Below are positions 54,222 to 63,413 of a stretch of 64,000 bases of DNA, piece after piece. A program made the position numbers and the translations under genes. Under the pieces are notes generated by a model. The model did not search any database, was not told where the DNA came from, and saw only the letters and a program-made list of their open reading frames with translations. Source of the DNA: Variovorax sp. HW608 (GTDB lineage Bacteria > Pseudomonadota > Gammaproteobacteria > Burkholderiales > Burkholderiaceae_C); assembly GCF_900090195.1 (NCBI RefSeq), contig NZ_LT607803.1, forward strand, positions 7,466,229 to 7,530,228, read 5' to 3'. How positions within the stretch are numbered: position 1 is the first letter of the stretch; each line of letters opens with the position of its first letter.

Positions 54222-54802
54222 GCCAGCCCTCCCCAGGCGCTATTGGATTCGTTGAGTCTGAGGCTCATGACCACCGCATCCTCGCGCGCGCTGGCGTACG
54301 CCGGGTAGTAGCCCTTGCGGATGCCGACGCGGCGGAAGCCGCTGCGCTCATAGATGGCGAGCGCGCGCTGGTTGCTGGCGCGCACTTCGAGCCACAGCCA
54401 CTGCGCGTTCTGCGCGCGCGACCAGCCCGCCAGGGCCTCGAGCATGAGCGGCGCCCATCCCTGCCGCTGGAAGGCCGGCGCCACGGTGATGTTGAGCAGG
54501 TGCACTTCGTCCACGCCTTTCATGGCGACGAAGTAGCCGATGATGGTTTCGGGCGCCGGACGCGAGAGCGCCCGGCTCCACAAGGAACGCGCACCGCGCG
54601 GCGGGCCCGATGCATCGCCCTCCTCGGCCGCCGGGCCGACGAGGCACTGGCAGTGATAGCCCGCTGCCAGCGAGTCGATGAAGTTGGCGGTCGTCCACGG
54701 GTGCGTGTAGGCCGTCTGCTCGATCGCGCAGACGGCGGGGACGCGCTCGATCGTGATCGGCTCGAGCCGGGCTTCACGCGACTGAAGTAGAACTGCGCTC
54801 AT
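54218..54802 (-). CDS. rimI: Ribosomal-protein-S18-alanine N-acetyltransferase
   Basis: A 194-residue GNAT acetyltransferase. EQTAYTHPWTTANFIDSLAAGY is the RimI N-terminal mark; the acetyl-CoA loop is VAPAFQRQGWAPLMLEAL (Q/RxxGxA form) and the C-terminal block is WLWLEVRASNQRALAIYERSGFRRVGIRKGYYP. An insertion of about 30 residues after CLVGPA (about 58-86) makes it longer than E. coli RimI (148). It overlaps tsaB by ATGA upstream and the UDG-like gene downstream, the usual tsaB-rimI pairing. Confidence 0.92.
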   Translation of the reverse strand: MSAVLLQSREARLEPITIERVPAVCAIEQTAYTHPWTTANFIDSLAAGYHCQCLVGPAAEEGDASGPPRGARSLWSRALSRPAPETIIGYFVAMKGVDEVHLLNITVAPAFQRQGWAPLMLEALAGWSRAQNAQWLWLEVRASNQRALAIYERSGFRRVGIRKGYYPAYASAREDAVVMSLRLNESNSAWGGLA

Positions 54803-55491
54803 GGCTGTTTGGCGGCGGCTGCCTTGATGGCGGCACGCTCCTCGGTAGTCTGCGCCACTTTATCGCGAACGTAGAGAGGCCACGCATCGGCAGGCGCGAC
54901 GCTGCGGTCCGCCGCGAGCAGGGCCGGCGCCAGGCGCAGCATCGCGGCGGCCGTCGGGAGCACGGCGTGCCGCTCGGGCGCGCGCGGCAGGCGGTCGCCA
55001 TAGGCGGCGAAGGCATTGCCGGCGAGCACCCAGCCGGACGGCACGACGACGTTCTCGGGCTCGAGCAGGTCAGGCTCGCTCGCCACGACTTCGACGCCGA
55101 GGTCGTAGCACGCGGTGTAGACCTGGTCCATGCGCGCATCGAGCACCGCGACCACGCGCTGGGCGCCGAAGCGGTGGCGGGCCTCCTCGGCGACCGCATG
55201 CAGCGTGTCGATCGGCAGCAGCCTGAGGCCGGCGCCGAAGCCCAGTCCCTGCGCCACCGAACAGGCGGTGCGCAGGCCGGTGAAGGAGCCCGGCCCGCGG
55301 CCGAAGGCGATCGCATCGAGTTCGCGCAAGGCCAGGCCAGCCTCGGCGAGCAGCCTCTGGACCAGCGGGATCAGCGTCCCGGACGACTGCGCGCCGCCGT
55401 CGCCGGTGTGCTCGAGCAGCAGGTCACCATGGCGCACCGCGATCGAGAGCGTCTCGGTGCTGGTGTCGAAGGCGAGCAGCTTGTCAGGCAT
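54799..55491 (-). CDS. tsaB: tRNA threonylcarbamoyladenosine biosynthesis protein TsaB
   Basis: A 230-residue member of the TsaD/TsaB ASKHA family that helps form t6A37 in tRNA. LLAFDTSTETLSIAV, the GRGPGSFTGLRTACSVAQGL motif and VLDARMDQVYTACYD are characteristic. The ATG at 55491 is used; a GTG 6 bases further upstream is possible. Its 5' end overlaps the EamA gene by 8 bases. The TsaC partner of the same pathway is encoded at 59691-60692. Confidence 0.94.
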   Translation of the reverse strand: MPDKLLAFDTSTETLSIAVRHGDLLLEHTGDGGAQSSGTLIPLVQRLLAEAGLALRELDAIAFGRGPGSFTGLRTACSVAQGLGFGAGLRLLPIDTLHAVAEEARHRFGAQRVVAVLDARMDQVYTACYDLGVEVVASEPDLLEPENVVVPSGWVLAGNAFAAYGDRLPRAPERHAVLPTAAAMLRLAPALLAADRSVAPADAWPLYVRDKVAQTTEERAAIKAAAAKQP

Positions 55492-56488
55492 CGGCACCGC
55501 CTCCGGCTGCGCGGGCAGGCACCGGCGCTTGCGGCACCGCCCCCACCCTGACGCGCTGCACGCCGAACAGGATGCCGGCCGTGACCAGCATCAGCCCCGC
55601 GATGAGACTCCATTGCAGCGGCTCGCCCAGCAGCACGACCGCGCCGAGCGCGGACAGGCCCGGCACCAGCGCCGTGATCATGGTGGTGCGCACCGGCCCG
55701 AAGTACTGGACCATCCGCGTGAAGGTGATGCCCGAGATCACCACGGAGCCGACGCCCTGGAACAGCATCTGGAACGCGATCTCGCCCAGCGGCGCGCTGC
55801 CGAGCCGGCTCGTGACCACGCCGGTTGCCGCCAGCAGCGTGTAGACCGGCACGTAGGTCATGAAGGCGAAGACGGTGATCGCGATGGTCGCGCGCACCGC
55901 GTCGAGGCCGTGCTTGCGCGCCACCACGCTGTACGACGCCCAGCAGAACGCGGCGCTCATGAAGAGCAGGTCGCCCTTCCAGATCACGCCGCCTTCGAGC
56001 GCATGGAGCAGGCTTGCGCCGCCGACGAACAGATCGCCCAGCACGATCAGCAGCAGGCCGAGCGCACGGCCCGGCGTGATGCGGTCGCGCAGCACGACGG
56101 CCGCGAGCAGCGTGGTCCACAGCGGCAGGCTGCCGGGCATGAGCACCGAGGCGTGCGTCGCCGGCGCGAAGAAGAAGCCGGTGTAGGCCAGGAGCGCATA
56201 GGCGAGCCCGCCGAAGATGCCGGCGGTGGCGGTGAGCCGCAGCGGCAAGGGCGACAGGCCGAACATCGAGCGGTGCGCCGGATCGCCGTCGCGCGCGACG
56301 ATCCGCGCGCCCCATGGGATCAGCACCAGGCTGGCGCCGCAGATGCGGGCGAAGGCAATGTCGAAGGGGGTGAGCGAGCGGCTGGCGGAGGCCCGAGCGA
56401 TGACGATGAAGGCGGTCCAGACGAGCACCGTGATGACGGCCGCGCCCAGGCCGAGAGTGCGAGGGGAAAAACGGGCGGCAGCGGACAT
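55484..56488 (-). CDS. EamA-family (DMT superfamily) transporter
   Basis: A 334-residue protein with about ten membrane helices in two EamA repeats. First repeat: AAVITVLVWTAFIVIARASASRS... FAPATHASVLMPGSLPLWTTLLAAVVLRDRITP. Second repeat: GDLLFMSAAFCWASYSVVARKHG... YFGPVRTTMITALVPGLSALGAVVLLGEPL. It is likely an exporter of metabolites or amino acids; substrate not visible. Start at 56488 (MSAAARF); an in-frame ATG at 56512 would add 8 residues. Overlaps tsaB by 8 bases, so it heads the EamA-tsaB-rimI-UDG cluster. Divergent from dacB. Confidence 0.88.
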   Translation of the reverse strand: MSAAARFSPRTLGLGAAVITVLVWTAFIVIARASASRSLTPFDIAFARICGASLVLIPWGARIVARDGDPAHRSMFGLSPLPLRLTATAGIFGGLAYALLAYTGFFFAPATHASVLMPGSLPLWTTLLAAVVLRDRITPGRALGLLLIVLGDLFVGGASLLHALEGGVIWKGDLLFMSAAFCWASYSVVARKHGLDAVRATIAITVFAFMTYVPVYTLLAATGVVTSRLGSAPLGEIAFQMLFQGVGSVVISGITFTRMVQYFGPVRTTMITALVPGLSALGAVVLLGEPLQWSLIAGLMLVTAGILFGVQRVRVGAVPQAPVPARAAGGGADA

Positions 56489-56575
56489 CACGCGATTATC
56501 CAGGGGAGGCATGGACGGCGCCGAAATGGGGCCTATGGCGAACGGCGCGCCGAGCCGCGCCGGGATAATCCGGCG

Positions 56576-58018
56576 ATGTTCGCCGCCTCGATCGTCAAGC
56601 CCTTTTCCCGCCTTTTCGTCCGCGTGTTCGGGCTCGCTCTTGCATTCACCTTTCTCGCGCCACTGCAGGCCGGCGCGCAAAGCCTCCCCCCCGAAGTCGA
56701 CGCCGCATTGGCCCGCGCCAAGGTGCCGCGCGACGCGGTGACCATGGTCGTCGCCGACGCGGACGGCGTCCGGCCGCCGAGGCTCGCCTGGCGCTCGCAG
56801 GTGCAGGTCAATCCGGCGTCGATCATGAAGCTGGTCACCACCTACGCGGCGCTCGACCTGCTCGGGCCGGCTTTCACCTGGACCACGCCGGTCTACGTCG
56901 ACGGCCCGGTGCGCAATGGCGTGCTCGAGGGCAACCTCTACATCCGCGGGCAGGGCGACCCCAAGCTGGTGATCGAAAGGCTGTGGCTGCTGCTGCGGCG
57001 TGTGCAGGCCCTCGGCATCCAGAGCATCGACGGCGACATCGTGCTGGACCGCAGCGCGTTCGAAGTGACGGACAGTGATCCTTCCGCCTTCGACGGTGAA
57101 GGCTCGCGCCCCTACAACGCCGCGCCGGATGCGCTGCTCATCAACTTCAAGTCGGTGGTGATGACCTTCGTGCCGGACCGCGCGACGCAGACCGCGCGGG
57201 TGAGCTACGAGCCGGCCCTCGCGGGCGTCGCGATGCAGCCGGCGGTGCCGCTCGCGGCCGGCGAGTGCAACGACTGGCGCGCGAGCCTGGGCGCCGAATT
57301 CAACGACCCGGCGCGCATCGGCTTCAGCGGCAGCTTCCCGGCGGCGTGCGGTGAAAAGGTGTGGCCGGTGGCGTATTCGAATCCGGCGAGCTATGCGGCA
57401 CGCGCCGTCGGCGGCCTGTGGAGCGAGATGGGCGGCCGGATCAAGGGCGTGGTGCGCGAAGGCCGCGTGCCGGCGGAACTGCGGCCGGCGTTCGAAGTGG
57501 CCTCGCCGCCGCTCGCGGAAGTCATTCGCGACATCAACAAGTACAGCAACAACGTGATGGCGCAGCAGCTCTTTCTCACGCTCGGCCTGCAGCAGAAGCG
57601 GCAAGGCAGCCTGGAGGCCGCGCGCGCGACGGTGCGCCAGTGGTGGAACGAACGCATCGGCACCGCCGAGGGGCAGCCGGTGCTCGACAACGGCTCGGGC
57701 CTGTCGCGCGACGAGCGCATCAGCGCGGCCGAGCTCGCGAAGATGCTGCAGATCGCATGGCGTTCGCCCCTGATGCCCGAGCTGGTCTCCTCGCTGCCGG
57801 CCACGGGCGTGGACGGCACGCTGCGCAAGCGCGCACTGCGCGGGGGCGGCGCGGCGCATCTCAAGACCGGCACGCTGCGCGATGCCGCGGGCGTGGCCGG
57901 CTATGTGCACGCGGCCAGCGGCCGGCGCTACGTGGTGATCGCGATCGCGAACCATGCCAATGCGGGGGCCGCGCGTCCCGCCTTCGACGCACTGGTCGAC
58001 TGGGCCGCGCAGGACTGA
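56576..58018 (+). CDS. dacB: D-alanyl-D-alanine carboxypeptidase/endopeptidase (PBP4 type)
   Basis: A 480-residue periplasmic peptidase of the S13 family that trims or cleaves peptidoglycan cross-links. Signal peptide FGLALAFTFLAPLQAGA cleaved near residue 34. SxxK motif S82-x-x-K85 in NPASIMKL, SxN motif in NKYSNNVMAQQLF, KTG in HLKTGTLRDAAGVAGYV. The long insert between SxxK and SxN (about 250 residues) is typical of PBP4. A GATAATC -10-like hexamer lies just upstream of the ATG in the short gap shared with EamA; no clear ribosome site. Confidence 0.93.
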   Translation: MFAASIVKPFSRLFVRVFGLALAFTFLAPLQAGAQSLPPEVDAALARAKVPRDAVTMVVADADGVRPPRLAWRSQVQVNPASIMKLVTTYAALDLLGPAFTWTTPVYVDGPVRNGVLEGNLYIRGQGDPKLVIERLWLLLRRVQALGIQSIDGDIVLDRSAFEVTDSDPSAFDGEGSRPYNAAPDALLINFKSVVMTFVPDRATQTARVSYEPALAGVAMQPAVPLAAGECNDWRASLGAEFNDPARIGFSGSFPAACGEKVWPVAYSNPASYAARAVGGLWSEMGGRIKGVVREGRVPAELRPAFEVASPPLAEVIRDINKYSNNVMAQQLFLTLGLQQKRQGSLEAARATVRQWWNERIGTAEGQPVLDNGSGLSRDERISAAELAKMLQIAWRSPLMPELVSSLPATGVDGTLRKRALRGGGAAHLKTGTLRDAAGVAGYVHAASGRRYVVIAIANHANAGAARPAFDALVDWAAQD

Positions 58019-58128
58019 CCCCGCGACTCACTGACCCCACAGGGGCAGGCAAGCCCTGCTTGCGCTGGTTCCGGCACCTGCCCAGAATCGCCTCACCCTC
58101 GATTCCCCACGACCAAGGAGGCAAGCGA

Positions 58129-59676
58129 ATGAACAGACTCACGGCCATCGCGTTCGCAGGCACTGTGCTGATGCTTTCCGGATGCGGCGGCGGCGGAGGC
58201 GGCGGCGGGTTCGCCCTGACCAGCACACCCGACACGGGCCGCGGATCGGTCGTGACATCGCCGCCCGCGCAGACCGCCACGCTGTCGGCCGCCCAGTTCA
58301 CCACCGTCCTGAACTCGACGGTGCAGGGCCAGTCGCTGATGCAGGTCGCCGGCACACCCAAGTGCGCCTTCGAGGTGCGTTATCTCGAATACCGCACCGT
58401 CGGCGGCCAGGGCGAAGCCACCAATGCCACCGCGGCCGTGATGCTGCCGGGCGGCAGCGATCCGGACTGCACCGGCCCGCGACCGGTCGTGCTTTATGCC
58501 CACGGCACGTCAAGCGCGCGCAACTACAACCTTGCACAGTGGACCGACCAGGCCCAGCCCGCCGCCGGCGAGGGCCTGCTGGTCGCGGCCACCTTCGCGG
58601 CGCAGGGCTACATCGTGGTCGCGCCCAACTACGCGGGCTACGACAAGTCCACGCTGCCCTACCACCCCTACCTCAACGGCGACCAGCAGGGCAAGGACAT
58701 GGTCGATGCGCTGACCGCCGCGCGCAAGACCTTCGCGAGCCTTTCCGCTTCCGACTCCGGCAAGCTGCTGATCACCGGCTACTCGCAGGGCGGCTACGTC
58801 GCGATGGCCGCGCACCGCGAGATGCAGGCGACCGGCCAGGCGGTGACCGCCTCGGCGCCGCTTTCGGCGCCCTCGGCGATCAGCCTGCTGACGGACTACA
58901 GCTTCAGCGGCTGGCCGGCGCTCGGTTCGACGCAGCTCACGCCGCTGCTGTCGACGAGCTGGCAGAAGCAGTTCGGCAACGTCTACAGCGCCACCGGCGA
59001 CATCTACGAGGCGCAGTACGCGAACGGCATCGACACGCTGCTGCCCAGCAACACGCCGATCAACACCCTGTTCGCCCAGGGCAAGCTGCCGCCGCTGGCG
59101 CTCTTTCCGGCGAATGCGGTTCCGGGACCGGTCGATCCCTCGCTCGCGATCTTCTACGGGGACAACAACCTGGTCCGGCAGAGCTACCTGACGCAGGCCG
59201 CCAACGACCTGCTGGCCAACCCCTGCCCGGGCAACGCGCTGCCGGCGACCGCGAGTTCGCTCAACACGAGCGCGCCGCTCAACTGCAAACCGCTGCTCGG
59301 CTTCCGCAAGGCCGCGGTCGCGAACGATCTGCGCAACTGGCTGCCGACCCGGCCCATGATGATGTGCGGCGGCGCCAACGACCCGACGGTGAACTTCCTG
59401 AGCACGCGCGCCACGGCCGGGTACTTCACCGCGCGCGGCATGTCCTCCTTCGCGCTGACGGTGGTCGATCTCGAGGATTCGAGCCGCACGGATGCGTTCT
59501 CGTCCGCCCGCGCCGGCTTCGCCACCGCGAAGGCGAATCTCTCGAACTCGACGCCCGGCACGCCGGCGGACAAGGCCTCGGCGGTGTTCCTGGCCTACCA
59601 CGGCACGCTGGTGCCGCCGTTCTGCCTGGCATCGGCGCGCGGGTTCTTCCAGACGGTGTTGGCCTCCAGCCTCTGA
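58129..59676 (+). CDS. Lipoprotein alpha/beta hydrolase (secreted lipase-like)
   Basis: A 515-residue hydrolase. Signal peptide MNRLTAIAFAGTVLMLSGC with lipobox LSGC, followed at once by eight glycines. The alpha/beta-hydrolase body has VVLYAHGTS, a YIVVAPNYAGYDKS loop, the nucleophile elbow GYSQGGY (about residue 221), a probable acid in CGGANDPTVNF and a late histidine in FLAYHGTLVPPFC. Cysteines around CPGNAL...LNCKP may form disulfides. It resembles secretory lipases and feruloyl-esterase-like proteins of Comamonadaceae; substrate unknown. AAGGAGG stands 7 bases before the ATG. Confidence 0.85.
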   Translation: MNRLTAIAFAGTVLMLSGCGGGGGGGGFALTSTPDTGRGSVVTSPPAQTATLSAAQFTTVLNSTVQGQSLMQVAGTPKCAFEVRYLEYRTVGGQGEATNATAAVMLPGGSDPDCTGPRPVVLYAHGTSSARNYNLAQWTDQAQPAAGEGLLVAATFAAQGYIVVAPNYAGYDKSTLPYHPYLNGDQQGKDMVDALTAARKTFASLSASDSGKLLITGYSQGGYVAMAAHREMQATGQAVTASAPLSAPSAISLLTDYSFSGWPALGSTQLTPLLSTSWQKQFGNVYSATGDIYEAQYANGIDTLLPSNTPINTLFAQGKLPPLALFPANAVPGPVDPSLAIFYGDNNLVRQSYLTQAANDLLANPCPGNALPATASSLNTSAPLNCKPLLGFRKAAVANDLRNWLPTRPMMMCGGANDPTVNFLSTRATAGYFTARGMSSFALTVVDLEDSSRTDAFSSARAGFATAKANLSNSTPGTPADKASAVFLAYHGTLVPPFCLASARGFFQTVLASSL

Positions 59677-59690
59677 CGCCAGGGCCGCGT

Positions 59691-60692
59691 CTATGCCGCC
59701 GCCGCCCGCTGCAGGCGATCCCGCACGCCTTCCCACTCGTGGCTCTCGGGCGGGGTTTCGACCCAGATCAGCTTGACGCCTTCGGCATCGAAGGCGCGCA
59801 GCACCGCAAAGAGCTGCTGCGCGGTGGCCGCCGCATCGTCGGGCATGCGCCGCATGACGACGCGCTGCGAGCGGCTCTTGAGCGCGGCACGCGACCACAC
59901 CGCGATGTGCGCCGCGTTGGCGCCGAGCACGTCGAGGCCGGCCTGCAGCGCCTTGGCATCCATCAGCCGCACCTTTGCGCTCGGCGCGTAGTGCGCTTCG
60001 AGCGTGCCGGACGCGCGCGGATCGGGCTGCGCGAGCGCTTCCTTGTCGCGCAGCGCCTCGCCGCAGGCCGCCTCGACCTGCGCACGGGTGATCGCGCCGG
60101 GGCGCAGCAGCACCGGCACGCCGCGGCTGCAGTCGACGATGGTGGATTCGATGCCGACCTCGCACGGTCCGCCGTCGATCACGAGGAGCCCGTCGCCGAA
60201 TTCGTCGTGCACGTGCTGCGCGGTCGTCGGACTCACGCGGCCGAAGCGGTTGGCGCTCGGAGCGGCGATGCCGTACACGCCATGTTCTGCACACGCCGAC
60301 AGCAGCGCCTGCGCGACCGGATGCGACGGGCAGCGCAGGCCGATGGTGTCCTGCCCGCCGGCCGCGGCGGCCGCGACGCCGGGTTGGCGCGCGACGATCA
60401 AGGTCAGCGGACCGGGCCAGAAGGCGGCCACCAGCTTCCGGGCAAAGAGCGGCAGCGGCTGGGCGAAACGGGACAGCGCATCGCTGCCCTGCACGCCCGC
60501 CGGGACGTGGACGATCAGCGGATGGTCGCTCGGCCGCCCCTTTGCCGAGAAGATGCCGGCGACCGCGGCATCGCTGCCGGCATCGGCGCCGAGGCCGTAG
60601 ACGGTCTCGGTCGGGAACGCGACCAGCCCGCCGGCTTCCAGGACGCGCGCGGCTTCCTCGATGGCATCGGCAGACTGGCCGTCGCGAATCAT
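59691..60692 (-). CDS. tsaC: L-threonylcarbamoyladenylate synthase (Sua5/YciO/YrdC family)
   Basis: A 333-residue Sua5-type enzyme that makes threonylcarbamoyl-AMP for tRNA t6A37 synthesis. The YrdC domain (about 1-205) has GGLVAFPTETVYGLGADA, IFSAKGRPSDHPLIVHV, FWPGPLTLIV, GLRCPSHPVAQALL, IAAPSANRFGRVSPTTAQHV and GIESTIVDCS. The extra C-terminal Sua5 domain begins after SGTLEAHYAP. A GTG at 60701, overlapping the purK stop (GTGA), is an alternative start that would add three residues. Last gene of purE-purK-tsaC. Confidence 0.92.
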   Translation of the reverse strand: MIRDGQSADAIEEAARVLEAGGLVAFPTETVYGLGADAGSDAAVAGIFSAKGRPSDHPLIVHVPAGVQGSDALSRFAQPLPLFARKLVAAFWPGPLTLIVARQPGVAAAAAGGQDTIGLRCPSHPVAQALLSACAEHGVYGIAAPSANRFGRVSPTTAQHVHDEFGDGLLVIDGGPCEVGIESTIVDCSRGVPVLLRPGAITRAQVEAACGEALRDKEALAQPDPRASGTLEAHYAPSAKVRLMDAKALQAGLDVLGANAAHIAVWSRAALKSRSQRVVMRRMPDDAAATAQQLFAVLRAFDAEGVKLIWVETPPESHEWEGVRDRLQRAAAA

Positions 60693-60697
60693 CGCGC

Positions 60698-61864
60698 TCA
60701 CTCGGAAAGCGGAATGGGCAGGCCGAGCACCGCGGCCGCGAAGTCGGCGGTGCTGCGGACCGCATCGATGCTGTCGGCCGTGATGTTCAGGTGGCCCATC
60801 TTGCGCCCGCGGCGGGCCTCGGTCTTGCCGTACAGATGCAGGTGCGTGCCGGGCAGCGCGAGCACGTCGGCCCAGCGCGGTTCGACCGCCTCGCCGCCGT
60901 CGACGAACCACAGGTCGCCGAGCAGGTTCAGCATGATCGCGGCACTGTGCTGGCGCGGCGGATTGAGCGGCAGCCCGGCCAGCGTTCGCACCTGCAGTTC
61001 GAACTGCGAAACGTCGCAGGCGTCGATGGTCCAGTGGCCGCTGTTGTGCGGGCGCGGGGCCATTTCGTTGACGACCAGCCTGCCGTCGGCGAGCACGAAG
61101 AATTCGACGCACAGCACGCCGACGTAGGAAAGGCCCTCGGCGATCGAGCGCGCCGCCGAGACGGCACGCCGCGCGGTCTCCTGCGGCATGTCGTCCGCGT
61201 GGACCTCCGTGACTGCGAGGATGCCGTCGCGGTGCAGGTTGCGCTGGGCCGGGTAGTGCACCATCTGCCCGTCTTCGCCGCGGGCGACGATCACCGAGCA
61301 TTCGAAGTCGAGCGGCAGCAGCTTTTCGAGCACGCAAGGCACCCCGCCAATGCCGCGCCAGGCAGCTTCGAGTTCGGCCCGGGTGGCGACGCGCTGCTGG
61401 CCCTTGCCGTCGTAGCCGAGGCGCGCGGTCTTGAGGATGCCGGGCAGCAGGTTCTGCGGCACCGCCGCCAGATGCTCGGCCGTCTCGATGACCGCATAGG
61501 GCGCGCATTCGACGCCGCAGCGCGCGAAGTGGCCCTTCTCGCGGATCCGGTCCTGGGCGATCGCGACGGCATCGGCCGCGGGTGAAACCGGCCGGGTGAA
61601 GGCGAGGTTTTCGAGCGAGGGCGCGGGGACGTTCTCGAATTCGGTGGTGATCGCGTCCGACAAGCCGGCCAGGCGGGCGAGTCCGTCGACGTCGGTGTAG
61701 TCGGTATGGATGTGGTGGTGGCTCACGCGGCCGGCGGGGCTGTCGGCGTCCGGGTCGAGCACCGCGGTGAAGTAGCCCATCTGCTGGGCGGCATGCACGA
61801 ACATGCGCCCGAGCTGGCCGCCGCCCATCACCCCCAGCGTGGCGCCCGGGAGGATGACGGTCAC
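60698..61864 (-). CDS. purK: N5-carboxyaminoimidazole ribonucleotide synthase
   Basis: A 388-residue ATP-grasp enzyme that carboxylates aminoimidazole ribonucleotide in purine synthesis. GATLGVMGGGQLGRMFVHAAQQMGY opens the protein; ATP-grasp elements ILKTARLGYDGKGQ, LEKLLPLDFECSVIVAR and VEFFVLADGRLVVNEMAPRPHNSGHWTIDAC follow. It starts with GTG (61864) overlapping the stop of purE (GTGA) and so is translationally coupled to it. Confidence 0.96.
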   Translation of the reverse strand: MTVILPGATLGVMGGGQLGRMFVHAAQQMGYFTAVLDPDADSPAGRVSHHHIHTDYTDVDGLARLAGLSDAITTEFENVPAPSLENLAFTRPVSPAADAVAIAQDRIREKGHFARCGVECAPYAVIETAEHLAAVPQNLLPGILKTARLGYDGKGQQRVATRAELEAAWRGIGGVPCVLEKLLPLDFECSVIVARGEDGQMVHYPAQRNLHRDGILAVTEVHADDMPQETARRAVSAARSIAEGLSYVGVLCVEFFVLADGRLVVNEMAPRPHNSGHWTIDACDVSQFELQVRTLAGLPLNPPRQHSAAIMLNLLGDLWFVDGGEAVEPRWADVLALPGTHLHLYGKTEARRGRKMGHLNITADSIDAVRSTADFAAAVLGLPIPLSE

Positions 61865-62403
61865 AGCGCGCCCCCGCCCTGCGGCGTGAACGGCGAAAGC
61901 GGATCCGCCTCGGGCGGCGGCAGGGTCATGGCCTGGGCGGCCTGGGTCTGCTTCTCGCGGAAGGCGTCGAGCTGGACGCGCAATGCCGGATCGCCCACCG
62001 CGAGCATCGCGACCGCGAACAGCGCCGCGTTCGCCGCCCCCGCGTTGCCGATGGCGAAGGTGGCCACCGGCACGCCCTTGGGCATCTGCACGATGCTGTA
62101 GAGCGAATCCACGCCGTGCAGATAGCGGGTCGCCACCGGCACCCCGAGCACCGGGACCGTGGTCTTGGCCGCCAGCATGCCGGGCAGGTGCGCCGCGCCG
62201 CCGGCACCCGCGATGATCGCCGTGAGCCCGCGCGCGGCGGCGCTCTCGGCGTAGGCGAACAGCTCGTCGGGCATGCGGTGCGCCGAGACCACGCGCGCTT
62301 CGTGGGCGACGCCGAATTGCTGGAGAATCTCGACGGCGTTGCGCATCGTCTCCCAGTCGGAGTTCGAGCCCATCACCACACCGACCTGAATTGCTTGCTT
62401 CAT
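61861..62403 (-). CDS. purE: 5-(carboxyamino)imidazole ribonucleotide mutase
   Basis: A 180-residue class I PurE that converts N5-CAIR to CAIR. VGVVMGSNSDWETMRNAVEIL, VVSAHRMPDELFAYAE with the catalytic histidine, IIAGAGGAAHLPGMLAAKTTVPVLGVPV and PKGVPVATFAIGNAGAANAALFAVAML are diagnostic. The tail beyond about residue 160 is Pro-rich. Divergent from the thioredoxin/TPR gene with only 30 bases between start codons, so the two promoters must overlap. Confidence 0.96.
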   Translation of the reverse strand: MKQAIQVGVVMGSNSDWETMRNAVEILQQFGVAHEARVVSAHRMPDELFAYAESAAARGLTAIIAGAGGAAHLPGMLAAKTTVPVLGVPVATRYLHGVDSLYSIVQMPKGVPVATFAIGNAGAANAALFAVAMLAVGDPALRVQLDAFREKQTQAAQAMTLPPPEADPLSPFTPQGGGAL

Positions 62404-62433
62404 GGTTCGAATTTTACGTTTCACCCTATTGCG

Positions 62434-63354
62434 ATGATCGACATCACTCTCGAAAACTTCCAGGCCGAGCTGATCGAAGGCTCGATGAACCAACCGGTGC
62501 TGCTGGACATCTGGGCCGAGTGGTGCGGCCCCTGCAAGCAGCTCGGCCCGGTGCTCGAAAAGCTCGAAGTCGAATACGCCGGCCGCTTCACGCTCGCCAA
62601 GCTCGACGCCGACAAGGTGCCGCAGATCTCCCAGCAGCTCAGTCAGATGTTCGGCGTGCGCAGCATTCCGTTCTGCGTGCTGTTCAAGGACGGGCAGCCG
62701 GTGGACGGCTTCGTCGGCGCCCTGCCGCCCGAGCAGGTCCGCGCCTTCCTCGACAAGCACGTGCCGGGCGCGGACGAGCTCGAGGCGCAGGAGCAGGAGG
62801 AATCCGCGCAGGCCGCACTGGCGGAAAGCGACACCGAAGGCGCGCTGGAGAAGCTGCAGCACGCGGTCGCGACCGACCCGTCCAACGACGACACCCGCTT
62901 CGACTACGTCAAGCTGCTGCTGCAGGAAGGCCGGCCGGACGATGCCAAGGTCGCCTTCGCGCCGGTCATCGCCAAGACCTCCCTGGTGCGGCGCTTCGAC
63001 TCGCTCCAGCGCTGGATGGATGCCCTCGATTTCGCCAAGCCGGCCAGTGGCGGCGCGCCGGCCATGGCCGACCTCGACGCGCGCATCGCGGCCAACAAGC
63101 GCGACTTCGAGGCCCGCTTCGACCGCGCCCGCCTGCTCATGGCCGACCAGCGCTGGACCGATGCGATGGACGAGCTGCTCGACATCCTCATGCGCGACAA
63201 GAGCTGGAACGAGGACCTCGCGCGCAAGACCTACATCGCGATCCTCGACATCATCGAGCCCCCCAAGGTCAAGGTGGCCGATGGACAGATTCCTCCCGAC
63301 GATCCGACGGTGGCAAGCTACCGGCGACGCCTGAGCAGCGTCGTCCTGAGCTGA
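62434..63354 (+). CDS. cnoX: Thioredoxin-domain/TPR protein, CnoX (YbbN)-like
   Basis: A 306-residue protein with an N-terminal thioredoxin domain (about 1-108) containing WCGPCK (C31, C34), followed by a tetratricopeptide-like C-terminal region (LAESDTEGALEKLQHAVATDPSNDDTRFDYVKLLLQ... FEARFDRARLLMADQRWTDAMDELLDILMRDKSW). This is the CnoX/YbbN architecture: holdase chaperones that hand clients to GroEL. E. coli CnoX lost its first active-site cysteine; here the CxxC is intact, so redox activity is likely. Divergent from purE. Confidence 0.9.
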   Translation: MIDITLENFQAELIEGSMNQPVLLDIWAEWCGPCKQLGPVLEKLEVEYAGRFTLAKLDADKVPQISQQLSQMFGVRSIPFCVLFKDGQPVDGFVGALPPEQVRAFLDKHVPGADELEAQEQEESAQAALAESDTEGALEKLQHAVATDPSNDDTRFDYVKLLLQEGRPDDAKVAFAPVIAKTSLVRRFDSLQRWMDALDFAKPASGGAPAMADLDARIAANKRDFEARFDRARLLMADQRWTDAMDELLDILMRDKSWNEDLARKTYIAILDIIEPPKVKVADGQIPPDDPTVASYRRRLSSVVLS

Positions 63355-63413
63355 CGGCGGCGTCGACTACCATGGCGCGCCGATCCATTTTGTTACAGAA
63401 GGAAAGACAGGCC

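Noticed and set aside
58510..60765. A long minus-strand frame spanning the lipase and tsaC region
   Set aside because: It crosses two well-supported genes in other frames, and its translation changes character at their borders, so it is not a fusion gene.
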